Positions 1 to 5,379 are shown, counted from the stretch's first letter. The stretch: DNA of 8,893 bases from Parcubacteria group bacterium (GCA_012510515.1 JAAZHW010000003.1:1-8893), one strand, 5' to 3'. Made by a program: numbers and translations. Notes: a model not told the origin generated them from the sequence alone.

Positions 1-1
1 A

Positions 2-424
2 TACTATACTTTATTAAATGAATCAGAAGCTTATTCTAATCTAACAAAAGAAAGTCAATTTTATCTATCCTATCTTGATCAAATAAAAAAATTAGTGCCA
101 GAAAAAAATCGTTTAATTGATTTTACTGAAGCTCTAAATCAATTAGCGACTAAAAATAATTTAGAATTAGGATTTATGTTTAAAGACGATCAATCAACTG
201 AAGAACAAAAGGAAGTTTTAAAAGATAAAAATATTGACCAAGCAAATTTTGCTTTTACTATAAAAGGAAATTTTAATAATTTTTTAGCATTTCTTGAAGA
301 TTTAAAAACTTTTCCTTATTTTATAGATTTTTCTAGTTTTAATATTTCCAATCTTTCAACTGATATTACTACTGAAGAATTACTTTCTATTAATGGTGAA
401 GGGCGAATATTTATTAAAAAATAA
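2..424 (+). CDS. PilO-like type IV pilus assembly protein, C-terminal part (5' end outside window)
   Basis: The reading frame is open from the window edge to a TAA at 422-424, giving 140 visible residues. A GTG at 95 is in frame, but the frame continues upstream without a stop, so the gene almost certainly starts outside the window. The visible part has an amphipathic helical stretch ([15 protein letters not shown]), then a pattern typical of the periplasmic PilO fold: a beta strand ([11 protein letters not shown]), a helix ([17 protein letters not shown]), another strand ([10 protein letters not shown]) and a basic end (GRIFIKK). PilO normally partners PilN in the inner-membrane alignment complex of type IV pili. 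The next gene begins 3 bases downstream, so the two are probably co-transcribed. The family call rests on strand/helix pattern and the 'fl..Le.fp.fi' signature, not on a catalytic motif; another small periplasmic protein remains possible. Confidence 0.6.
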
Positions 425-427
425 AAT

Positions 428-973
428 ATGGCTTTATTATCTAAAAAAAATAAACAAGAAGAAAAAAACGACCCTGCAAATTATTTTAATTTGAAAGAAT
501 ATAATCGTAAAAAAATTAAAAATCAGGATGCTCTTTTTGTTATTTCAGCAATTATTATAATTATTGCTTTGATAGGACTTGTTAGTTTTTTTATAAATTT
601 TGTGGTGAGTCAAATCAATCTTGTTTTTCAAGATGTTTCTACTTCTACTGCTAAAATAGAAGTTTTTGATGAAAAAAATTTTAATGAAATTAAAGATAAA
701 TTAATTGGCGTAGAAGATTTAAAAAAACAATTAGAAGAATTATTAGAAAGCGAAACAAGTACAGAATTAAATACTAGCCCGTTATCAGAAACAACTACTT
801 CAGAAATAATAAATGCTACCACTACTGAAGAAGGTATTACTTCAACACCAAAGAATATTTTAGAAAATACTACTAATTCAGAAATTTTGCCAACTACTTC
901 AAAAACACCAGCTGTTAAAAATTCACCAACATTAACACCAATCTTTTCACCTTCGTCGACGCCAAGCTCTTAA
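428..973 (+). CDS. Single-pass membrane protein with Ser/Thr/Pro-rich tail, unknown function
   Basis: I do not recognise a named family. The 181-residue protein has a short charged N-terminus rich in Lys/Glu (1-34), one strong hydrophobic segment (about 35-62, rich in Ile/Val/Phe), a charged coiled-coil-like stretch (about 76-110) and a low-complexity tail (about 110-181) dominated by Thr, Ser, Pro and Asn. The positive residues just before the membrane segment suggest the N-terminus is cytoplasmic and the tail is outside. It starts 3 bases after the PilO-like gene and probably shares its transcript, so a role in pilus assembly or at the cell surface is plausible but only inferred from position. 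The ATG at 428 has no Shine-Dalgarno site. A flexible, possibly glycosylated linker or surface stalk would fit the tail composition. Confidence 0.75.
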   Translation: MALLSKKNKQEEKNDPANYFNLKEYNRKKIKNQDALFVISAIIIIIALIGLVSFFINFVVSQINLVFQDVSTSTAKIEVFDEKNFNEIKDKLIGVEDLKKQLEELLESETSTELNTSPLSETTTSEIINATTTEEGITSTPKNILENTTNSEILPTTSKTPAVKNSPTLTPIFSPSSTPSS

Positions 974-978
974 TTAAT

Positions 979-1006
979 TTGAAAAAAATAATAAAAAGTT
1001 TAAAAT
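979..1006 (+). promoter_or_regulatory. Candidate promoter for tRNA-Ile
   Basis: TTGAAA at 979-984 and TAAAAT at 1001-1006 are separated by 16 bases and end 14 bases before the mature tRNA. This suits a sigma70-type promoter with a very short 5' leader. The region is AT-rich, so chance matches are easy. Confidence 0.4.
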
Positions 1007-1020
1007 AATTTTATAAATTT

Positions 1021-1092
1021 GCGCATGTAGTTCAGTGGTAGAACGCTGTCCTGATAAGACAGAGGTCGGAGGTTCGATCCCTCCCATGCGCA
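1021..1092 (+). tRNA. tRNA-Ile (anticodon GAT)
   Basis: All four arms of the cloverleaf pair. Acceptor stem GCGCATG (1021-1027) pairs with CATGCGC (1085-1091). The D stem is GTTC (1030-1033) with GAAC (1041-1044). The anticodon stem is CTGTC (1046-1050) with GACAG (1058-1062), around the loop CTGATAA with anticodon GAT at 1053-1055. The T stem is GGAGG (1068-1072) with CCTCC (1080-1084), around TTCGATC. The variable loop is AGGTC and the discriminator is A1092. The 3' CCA is not encoded (the genome reads CTT after the A), so it must be added by a CCA-adding enzyme. The tRNA reads Ile codons AUC and AUU. It is the last plus-strand gene before the convergent transketolase gene. Confidence 0.97.
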
Positions 1093-1104
1093 CTTTTAAT
1101 ATTT

Positions 1105-1134
1105 TTAAAATAAGACTAATAAATACTTATTTTA
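1105..1134 (+). repeat. 30-base AT-rich hairpin repeat, copy 1 of an inverted pair
   Basis: This 30-base sequence occurs again, exactly inverted, at 2461-2490. Each copy is itself a stem-loop: TAAAATAAG (1106-1114) pairs with CTTATTTTA (1126-1134) around an 11-base loop. It lies 13 bases after the tRNA and could act as its transcript end, but the stem is all weak pairs and there is no long T-run after it, so terminator function is only a possibility. Confidence 0.8.
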
Positions 1135-1191
1135 CTCAATTAGTATTTTACTGAGTATTAGCTCCGTTTACGGTAGGTAGGCTGTGTTCAT

Positions 1192-1309
1192 AATGACTGC
1201 TGTTTTTTACTGTCATCCTGAGGGCTTCAGCCCGAAGGATCCCTCGGCTTTCAGTATTGTACGGCTATCACTGCTGTGCGTGGGATTCTTCACTTCGTTC
1301 AGAATGACA
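1192..1309. repeat. Composite REP/BIME-like repeat unit A
   Basis: The left arm (1211-1243) and inverted right arm (1282-1309) surround a 38-base centre. The left-arm stem is ATCCT (1215-1219) with AGGAT (1236-1240), plus an inner GGGC/GCCC stem. The right-arm stem is ATTCT (1285-1289) with AGAAT (1301-1305), plus inner ACTT-type pairs. Bases 1192-1243 are identical to 5361-5412 and bases 1265-1309 to 5431-5475, so this is the sister copy of unit C3. It lies in the gap between tRNA-Ile and tktC and holds no credible gene. Confidence 0.9.
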
Positions 1310-1318
1310 ACTGGAACT

Positions 1319-1396
1319 TATTGCTGTGGATGGGATTATTCCCTGCCCGCCGGAGGCGGGCCCGCCTACGGCGGGCAGGGCTGACGCTCAAAATAA
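1319..1396. repeat. Decayed right arm with a 38-base GC palindrome inserted
   Basis: TGCTGTGGATGGGATTATTC (to 1341) and GCTGACGCTCAAAATAAC (1380-1397) read as one degenerate right arm once bases 1342-1379 are removed. The removed 38 bases begin CCTGCCCGCC and end GGCGGGCAGG (10-base perfect inverted ends) and form two small hairpins, CCCGCC-GGA-GGCGGG and CCCGCC-TAC-GGCGGG. The host stem no longer pairs well (ATTAT against AAAAT), so the arm looks old. Immediately upstream of the array, 1161-1190 is unique or heavily decayed (a GGTAGGTAGGC remnant), and 1397-1423 is plain AT-rich spacer. Confidence 0.8.
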
Positions 1397-1423
1397 CAAA
1401 AATAAAATATTTAAAATTACTAT

Positions 1424-2410
1424 TTATTTTTTCCTCTGAATAACTTTTTTTACCGCTTCCTTTATGGCATTTTTTCCCATTCCAAAAGCTTCAATTAATT
1501 CATTTGGTTCTCCAGATTCACCAAATCTATCTTTCATTCCAACAAATTCAATTGGCACAGGATAATTTGCTGCTAAAACTTCGGCCACTGCTGATCCCAT
1601 TCCGCCCATTATCTGATGGTCTTCAACAGTTACAATTGCGCCACATTTTTTTGCCGCTTCAATAATTGTTTTAGAATCCATTGGTTTTATAGTGTGATTA
1701 TTTATTACCATTACTTCAATTCCTTCTTTGGCTAATTCTTCTGCTGCTAAAAGAGCATTATGAAGCAAAGGACCACAACCAATAATAGCAACATCTTTTC
1801 CATCTCGAAAAATTAAAGCTTTGCCAATTTCAAATGGAGTATCTTCGGTTGTCATAATCGGTGTTTTTTCCCGAGCAAATCTTAAATAAACTGGACCAAC
1901 ATACTCAGCTGCGGCTAATGTTGCTTTTTTTGTTTCAATAGCATCACACGGAGCAATAACTACTAAATTAGGAACACAACGAGTAATAGCAATGTCTTCG
2001 AGGGCCTGATGAGTGGCGCCATCAGGACCAACAGAAACGCCAGCATGAGCACCAGTAATTTTTACATTAGCATTAGAATAACAAACACTTACTCGCATTT
2101 GATCCCAATTACGACCGGGACAAAAAACAGCATAAGTGGAAACAAAAGGAATTTTTCCCGCCAAAGCCATTCCAGCGGCTAATCCCATCATATTTTGTTC
2201 CGCAATTCCAGTTTCAACAAAACGATCCGGAAAAGCTTTTTGAAACATTGCTGAACGAGTTGAATCAGAAATATCAGCACAAAGAGCAACAACTCGTGAA
2301 TCTTTTTGACCAGCTAAAACTAAACCTTCTCCATAACCATCGCGAGTTGGTTTTTGTTCTACGTCTGAATCAAAAATTTTAGGATTTAATTTTAAATTTT
2401 TATTGAGCAT
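1424..2410 (-). CDS. tktC: Transketolase, C-terminal subunit
   Basis: Together with the N-terminal subunit this forms transketolase, which moves two-carbon ketol units between sugar phosphates using thiamine diphosphate in the non-oxidative pentose phosphate pathway. The 328 residues cover the pyrimidine-binding domain (about 20-185) and the transketolase C-terminal domain (about 195-320). Visible motifs are ETGIAEQNMMGLAAG (66-80), whose Glu71 is the conserved Glu that activates the cofactor, and GAHAGVSVGPDGATHQ (120-135). The ATG at 2410 is chosen because the leader up to KPTRDGYGEGL matches the usual start of this subunit; no Shine-Dalgarno site is present. Split transketolase is normal in many bacteria and archaea, so this is not a broken gene. 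It is unusual only in being separated from its partner by 624 bases of repeats, so it may be transcribed separately or by read-through. A 1-deoxyxylulose-5-phosphate synthase half is a less likely alternative. Confidence 0.95.
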   Translation of the reverse strand: MLNKNLKLNPKIFDSDVEQKPTRDGYGEGLVLAGQKDSRVVALCADISDSTRSAMFQKAFPDRFVETGIAEQNMMGLAAGMALAGKIPFVSTYAVFCPGRNWDQMRVSVCYSNANVKITGAHAGVSVGPDGATHQALEDIAITRCVPNLVVIAPCDAIETKKATLAAAEYVGPVYLRFAREKTPIMTTEDTPFEIGKALIFRDGKDVAIIGCGPLLHNALLAAEELAKEGIEVMVINNHTIKPMDSKTIIEAAKKCGAIVTVEDHQIMGGMGSAVAEVLAANYPVPIEFVGMKDRFGESGEPNELIEAFGMGKNAIKEAVKKVIQRKK

Positions 2411-2460
2411 ATTTTATTTTTTACTTTTTATTTTTTGACGACTTTTAATAAATAATTTTT

Positions 2461-2490
2461 TAAAATAAGTATTTATTAGTCTTATTTTAA
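2461..2490 (-). repeat. 30-base AT-rich hairpin repeat, copy 2 (inverted)
   Basis: This is the exact reverse complement of 1105-1134. TAAAATAAG (2461-2469) pairs with CTTATTTTA (2481-2489). It sits 50 bases upstream of tktC, so the pair encloses tktC and the first repeat array (about 1.39 kb end to end). No target duplication is visible outside the pair. Confidence 0.8.
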
Positions 2491-2523
2491 TGATTACTAT
2501 TAATTATTAATAAACAAACTTCT

Positions 2524-2597
2524 ACTGTGAATGGGATCCTTCTCTACCCGCCGTAGGAGGGCCTGCCCGCCGTAGGCGAGACTTCGTTCAGAATGAC
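2524..2597. repeat. Right arm with a 38-base GC palindrome inserted (block B, first element)
   Basis: GGGATCCTTC (2533-2542) and ACTTCGTTCAGAATGACA (2581-2598) join into a right arm when bases 2543-2580 are removed. The insert is 38 bases, the same length and at the same arm position as the insert at 1342-1379. It contains CCCGCC-GTA-GGAGGG and CCCGCC-GTA-GGCGAG. The host stem is mismatched (ATCCT against AGAAT). No left arm is left beside it. Bases 2491-2520 are plain AT-rich spacer. Confidence 0.8.
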
Positions 2598-2608
2598 AAC
2601 CTCACCGA

Positions 2609-2742
2609 TGTCATCCTGAGAGCGAAGCTCGAAGGATCCCATGGATTTTCAGCATTGTGCGACTATCACTGCTGTGGATGGGATTCCCGCCTTCGGCGGG
2701 CAGGCTTCAACCCTTGCCCGCCGAAGGCGGGTGAAAGATCCC
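2609..2742. repeat. Chimeric repeat: left arm and centre fused to a second unit through GC palindromes
   Basis: The left arm at 2609-2640 is well formed: ATCCT pairs with AGGAT and an inner GAGC/GCTC stem closes a GAA loop. After a 38-base centre, the right arm breaks off at GGGATT (2685) into CCCGCCTTCGGCGGG (2686-2700). Its reverse complement CCCGCCGAAGGCGGG follows at 2717-2731 and runs into TGAAAGATCCC, the end of another left arm. The join suggests recombination or deletion between two palindrome-bearing arms. Confidence 0.75.
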
Positions 2743-2808
2743 ATGGTTTTCAGCAATAATCAGCAATCATTACTGTGGATGGGATTCTTCGTTTCACTCA
2801 GAATGACA
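2743..2808. repeat. Centre plus intact right arm of a repeat unit (block B)
   Basis: The centre holds the common sequence TTTTCAGCAATAATCAGCAA and then CTGTGGAT. The right arm (2781-2808) has ATTCT/AGAAT, with an inner GT/AC stem and a GAA loop when read on the minus strand. Its left arm is the fragment ending at 2742. Confidence 0.8.
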
Positions 2809-2818
2809 GCCTTCATTT

Positions 2819-2934
2819 TGTCATCCTGAACGTAGTGAAGGATCCCTCGGTTTTCAATACTGTGCGGCTATCATTTACTGTGGGTGGGATTCCTGCCTAC
2901 CGGCAGGCAGGCTTCGTTAACACTCAGAATGACA
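2819..2934. repeat. Composite repeat unit B4 with a clean 20-base insert in its right arm
   Basis: The left arm (2819-2846) has ATCCT/AGGAT with an inner AC-GTA-GT mini-hairpin. The centre is 39 bases. The right arm (2886-2934) carries CCTGCCTACCGGCAGGCAGG at 2892-2911; removing exactly these 20 bases restores GGGATTCTTCGTTAAC and the AGAAT partner. The same 20 bases interrupt unit C2 at 5271-5290. Confidence 0.85.
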
Positions 2935-2944
2935 GCCAAGTTAA

Positions 2945-2992
2945 CGTAGGATTCTTCATTAACACTCAGAATGATCACCAATCAGAATGACC
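2945..2992. repeat. Solitary right arm and remnant at the end of block B
   Basis: AGGATTCTTCATTAACACTC followed by AGAATGATC (2948-2976) is a right arm without a left partner: ATTCT pairs with AGAAT. A further short remnant, ATCAGAATGACC, follows at 2980-2991. From there to the tktN stop codon the sequence is AT-rich with no visible feature. The whole 2411-3034 gap holds no credible gene. Confidence 0.65.
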
Positions 2993-3034
2993 GCCAAAAA
3001 TACCACCATTAAAAATGATAAAAATTTTTAAATA

Positions 3035-3895
3035 TTAATCTGCTTCACTTTGGATCCGACCTTGAAGAGAACGTAATTTTTTAAGAGCATTCATTGCCTC
3101 TTCTTGATTGGGCACTTTTCCATGCCATTCTGGTTTCCATTCCATAAAATCAACTCCCTTGCCAGGAATAGTATGACAAATTATCATTACTGGCTTTTCA
3201 TAAATTGAATTAGCGTGAGAAATAGCTTCAATAACAGCAGCAATATTATGACCATCTACTTCTAAAACATGCCAACCAAAAGATTCATATTTTTCTTTCA
3301 ATGGCTCTAAAGGCATTACGTCTTCGGTAAAACCATCAATTTGAATATTATTACGATCCATTAAAAATGTTAAATTATCTAACTTATGTTTACCAGCAAA
3401 CATTGCCGCTTCCCAAGTTTGACCTTCTTGTTGCTCGCCATCACCTACTAAACAATAAACTTGCCATTTTTTTCTATCCATTTTAGCCGCATAAGCCAAT
3501 CCAACAGCAATAGAAAAACCTTGAGACAATGGACCTGAACTATTATCAATACCCGGCAAAATTCCAGCGTGAGGATGACCCTGTAAACGACTGCCAAATT
3601 TTCTTAATGTCTTTAATTCTTCAACAGGAAAAAATCCTGCCCTGGCTAAAGCTGCATAATGAATAGGACAAATGTGACCATTAGATAAAATTACTCGATC
3701 ACGATCTTCCCAATTAGGATTTTTAGGATCAACATTTAAAATACCACTAAAATATAAAGCGGTAAAAACATCAGCCATTCCCAAAGAACCAGCTGAATGA
3801 CCTGATTTTGCTTCCAAAAGCATTTCAATAACATCGCAACGTAATTGAGTTGCTATTTCCTCTAATTTTTTTAATTTTTCATCTGTGAGAATCAT
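3035..3895 (-). CDS. tktN: Transketolase, N-terminal subunit
   Basis: This is the partner of the C-terminal subunit. It binds the diphosphate of thiamine diphosphate and supplies active-site histidines. The 286 residues have normal length for a stand-alone N-terminal subunit. Motifs visible are SGHSAGSLGMAD (31-42, His33), SNGHICPIHY (71-80), GHPHAGILPGID (106-117), GPLSQGFSIAVGLAYA (121-136), and the cofactor/metal motif starting GDGEQQEGQTWEA (151-163) and closing with DRNNIQ (180-185, Asn182/Asn183). The ATG at 3895 starts 19 bases after the rpe stop, so it belongs to the rpiB-rpe-tktN operon. A TATAAT match (3909-3914, minus strand) inside the spacer could add a local promoter, but such matches are cheap in this AT-rich sequence. 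The C-terminal tail is short and polar. Confidence 0.95.
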   Translation of the reverse strand: MILTDEKLKKLEEIATQLRCDVIEMLLEAKSGHSAGSLGMADVFTALYFSGILNVDPKNPNWEDRDRVILSNGHICPIHYAALARAGFFPVEELKTLRKFGSRLQGHPHAGILPGIDNSSGPLSQGFSIAVGLAYAAKMDRKKWQVYCLVGDGEQQEGQTWEAAMFAGKHKLDNLTFLMDRNNIQIDGFTEDVMPLEPLKEKYESFGWHVLEVDGHNIAAVIEAISHANSIYEKPVMIICHTIPGKGVDFMEWKPEWHGKVPNQEEAMNALKKLRSLQGRIQSEAD

Positions 3896-3914
3896 AAAAT
3901 ATTTATTTATTATA

Positions 3915-4553
3915 TTATATTTTTTCTAAAAATTTAACTTTTTCTTCGACCTTTGTTAAATCAGAAAAAAGATATGATGACGAATTAATAATATCTGCTC
4001 CGGCTATTTTAATCAACGGTGCTGTTTCATTATTAACCCCTCCATCAACTTCAACGATTAAATGAGGATAATTTTTTTTAATGTTTTTTATTTTTTCTAA
4101 ATTAGAAAATTCAAACACTTGACCAGCTGGCCCAGCTGATACGGCTAACACCTGAACAAAGTCTATTTTATTAACATAAGGGACCAAGGCCTCCCAAGGC
4201 GTTTTGCTTTCAATTGCTAATCCTAATTGTTTTTGATATTTATTAGTTAAAGAAAAAATTTGATTAAAAGATTCTTCATTAATGGTTTCTAAATGAACAA
4301 TGACTCGTTTGACATTAGGAATTTTTAGCCAATCTTCTATTATTTTTTCTGGTGATTCAACCATTAAATGAATTTCAAAATTTAAATAAGGATTTAAAAT
4401 TAATAAATCCGTTGGATTATTCCAAGTAACATGGGAAGTAAATTTTTCGTCAGAAATATCAAATTGCACAAAATCAACCAAATTTTCTACCAATGCTACT
4501 TTCTTTTTTATTTCTTCAAAACTTTGTTCATTAATTGTTGGAATTAATTGCAT
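3915..4553 (-). CDS. rpe: Ribulose-phosphate 3-epimerase family protein, divergent
   Basis: Expected role: interconversion of ribulose 5-phosphate and xylulose 5-phosphate, feeding transketolase. The TIM-barrel landmarks are present (numbered from the TTG start five codons upstream): VDFVQFDISDEKF (31-43), FEIHLMVESPEKI (64-76), VIVHLE (89-94), VQVLAVSAGPAGQVFE (138-153) and IVEVDGGVNNETAPLIKIAG (171-190). The pattern departs from typical Rpe: the metal-binding His of the first motif (HxDxxDG) is Gln35, the following Gly is Glu41, and the usual phosphate-site GSA is SSS (196-198). Asp37, His67 and Asp175 are kept. I chose the ATG at 4553 (MQLIPTIN), matching where the family begins; a TTG at 4568 would add MKKKK. 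The gene overlaps the end of rpiB by 23 bases, implying coupled translation. A related barrel enzyme with changed specificity is possible. Confidence 0.82.
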   Translation of the reverse strand: MQLIPTINEQSFEEIKKKVALVENLVDFVQFDISDEKFTSHVTWNNPTDLLILNPYLNFEIHLMVESPEKIIEDWLKIPNVKRVIVHLETINEESFNQIFSLTNKYQKQLGLAIESKTPWEALVPYVNKIDFVQVLAVSAGPAGQVFEFSNLEKIKNIKKNYPHLIVEVDGGVNNETAPLIKIAGADIINSSSYLFSDLTKVEEKVKFLEKI

Positions 4554-4986
4554 TTTCTTTTTTTTCAATTTGTTTTAATCGACGAAGATAACGTTCTTTA
4601 GGAATAAAATCTGTTGATAACCAAATGTGAATAATTCGTTGGGCTAAAAATATTGAAGTAGTATTGGCGCCCAAACATAAAATATTAGCATCAAGATGTT
4701 CGCGTGATTGCTTGGCTGCTTTTTTTGTTGTTGCCAATACGGCTCTTGCTCCTTTAATTTTATTAGCTGCAATTGTTACGCCTAATCCATTAGTACAAAT
4801 TAAAATTCCTTTTTCTTTTGTTTCTACTACTTTTTCGGCGACTCTAAAAGCAAAAATTGGAAAATCATCTTGTGGATCAAATTGAGCATTACCTAAATCT
4901 TCAAATTCAATAGCAGATTTTTTTAAAAAATCTTTTATTTTTTCTTTATATTTAAATCCGCCATGATCAGCGCCAATATATATCAT
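4531..4986 (-). CDS. rpiB: RpiB/LacA-family sugar-phosphate isomerase (ribose-5-phosphate isomerase B)
   Basis: Expected role: interconversion of ribose 5-phosphate and ribulose 5-phosphate, the first step of the cluster. The 151 residues match the family's usual length. Motifs seen: IGADHGGFKYK (4-14), DDFPIFA (40-46, for the usual DYP), GILICTNGLGVTIAANKIKGARA (within 60-82; Cys64 is the catalytic-base position), SREHLDAN (94-101, His97) and ERYLRRLKQI (131-140). Differences from common RpiB are CTNG in place of CGTG and Tyr133 where a phosphate-contacting His is usual (RH.RR). The ATG at 4986 directly precedes the conserved IYIGADHGG start. It lies exactly 6 bases after an extended -10 box, so the message is probably leaderless. 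It is first in the operon with rpe and tktN. A LacA/LacB-type isomerase is the main alternative; the neighbours favour RpiB. Confidence 0.88.
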   Translation of the reverse strand: MIYIGADHGGFKYKEKIKDFLKKSAIEFEDLGNAQFDPQDDFPIFAFRVAEKVVETKEKGILICTNGLGVTIAANKIKGARAVLATTKKAAKQSREHLDANILCLGANTTSIFLAQRIIHIWLSTDFIPKERYLRRLKQIEKKENAINSNN

Positions 4987-4992
4987 ATACTT

Positions 4993-5001
4993 ATTATAAC
5001 A
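4993..5001 (-). promoter_or_regulatory. Extended -10 promoter of rpiB, leaderless
   Basis: On the minus strand TGTTATAAT (5001-4993) is an extended -10 (TGn plus a perfect TATAAT). Six bases, AAGTAT, separate it from the ATG, placing the expected start of transcription at the A of the start codon. There is no clear -35; a T-run lies about 16 bases upstream, which extended -10 promoters can tolerate. Confidence 0.6.
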
Positions 5002-5059
5002 TAAAAATTATTTTAAAAAAACAATAAATACAAATTTCAATACGGGTAAAGATTATAAA

Positions 5060-5092
5060 TTTGGTGGCGATTTGGTGGCGATTTGGTGGCGG
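5060..5092 (+). repeat. 11-base tandem repeat, three copies
   Basis: TTTGGTGGCGA occurs at 5060-5070 and 5071-5081 and, with one change at its end, at 5082-5092. It leads straight into the GGCGGCGAAA palindrome at 5088-5131. Confidence 0.8.
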
Positions 5093-5131
5093 CGAAATTC
5101 TTTTAAAATTTCGCTGTCATCTTTCGCCGCC
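5088..5131. repeat. GGCGGCGAAA inverted repeat, left flank of block C
   Basis: GGCGGCGAAA (5088-5097) pairs with TTTCGCCGCC (5122-5131). A second hairpin, GCGAAATT (5092-5099) with AATTTCGC (5107-5114), overlaps it. The same 10-base arms form the hairpin at 5523-5553 on the other side of the array. Confidence 0.75.
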
Positions 5132-5143
5132 ATTGTTTTTCAA

Positions 5144-5238
5144 CGTCATCCTGAACGTAGTGAAGGATCCTATGGTTTTCAGCAATAATCAGCAATCATT
5201 GCTGTGGATAGGATTCTTCGCTAACGCTCAGAATGACA
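5144..5238. repeat. Composite repeat unit C1
   Basis: The left arm (5144-5170) has ATCCT/AGGAT with an AC-GTA-GT inner hairpin. The right arm (5211-5237) has ATTCT/AGAAT with an inner GC/GC stem and a GTTA loop read on the minus strand. The centre contains CAGCAATCATTGCTG, a small palindrome of its own. Confidence 0.9.
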
Positions 5239-5248
5239 GCCTCTATTT

Positions 5249-5366
5249 TGTCATCCTGAGGACTTCAGCCCCTGCCTACCGGCAGGCAGGCGAAGGATCC
5301 CTCGGCTTTCAGCAATAATCAGCAATCATTGCTGTGGATGGGATTCTTCGCTTCGCTCAGAATGAC
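5249..5366. repeat. Composite repeat unit C2 with a 20-base insert in its left arm
   Basis: The left arm (5249-5301) is interrupted at 5271-5290 by CCTGCCTACCGGCAGGCAGG; removing it restores AGCCCGAAGGATCCC as in units A and C3. The right arm (5340-5366) has ATTCT/AGAAT and reads GCGAAGC at its tip on the minus strand. Confidence 0.9.
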
Positions 5367-5379
5367 TGCTGTTTTTTAC

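Noticed and set aside
3040..3065. Repeat-arm remnant inside the 3' end of tktN (GGATCC near GTGAAG on the minus strand)
   Set aside because: The similarity is limited to two short words in a different spacing and does not extend.
1424..3895. A single transketolase gene broken in two by repeat insertion
   Set aside because: Each half has its own start, a complete domain set and the normal length of stand-alone subunits; two-gene transketolase is common in bacteria and archaea.
2671..5339. DnaA boxes inside the repeat centres (TGTGGATGG, TGTGGATAG)
   Set aside because: They match only 7-8 of 9 bases and are fixed parts of the repeat centre; no cluster or AT-rich unwinding element is present.
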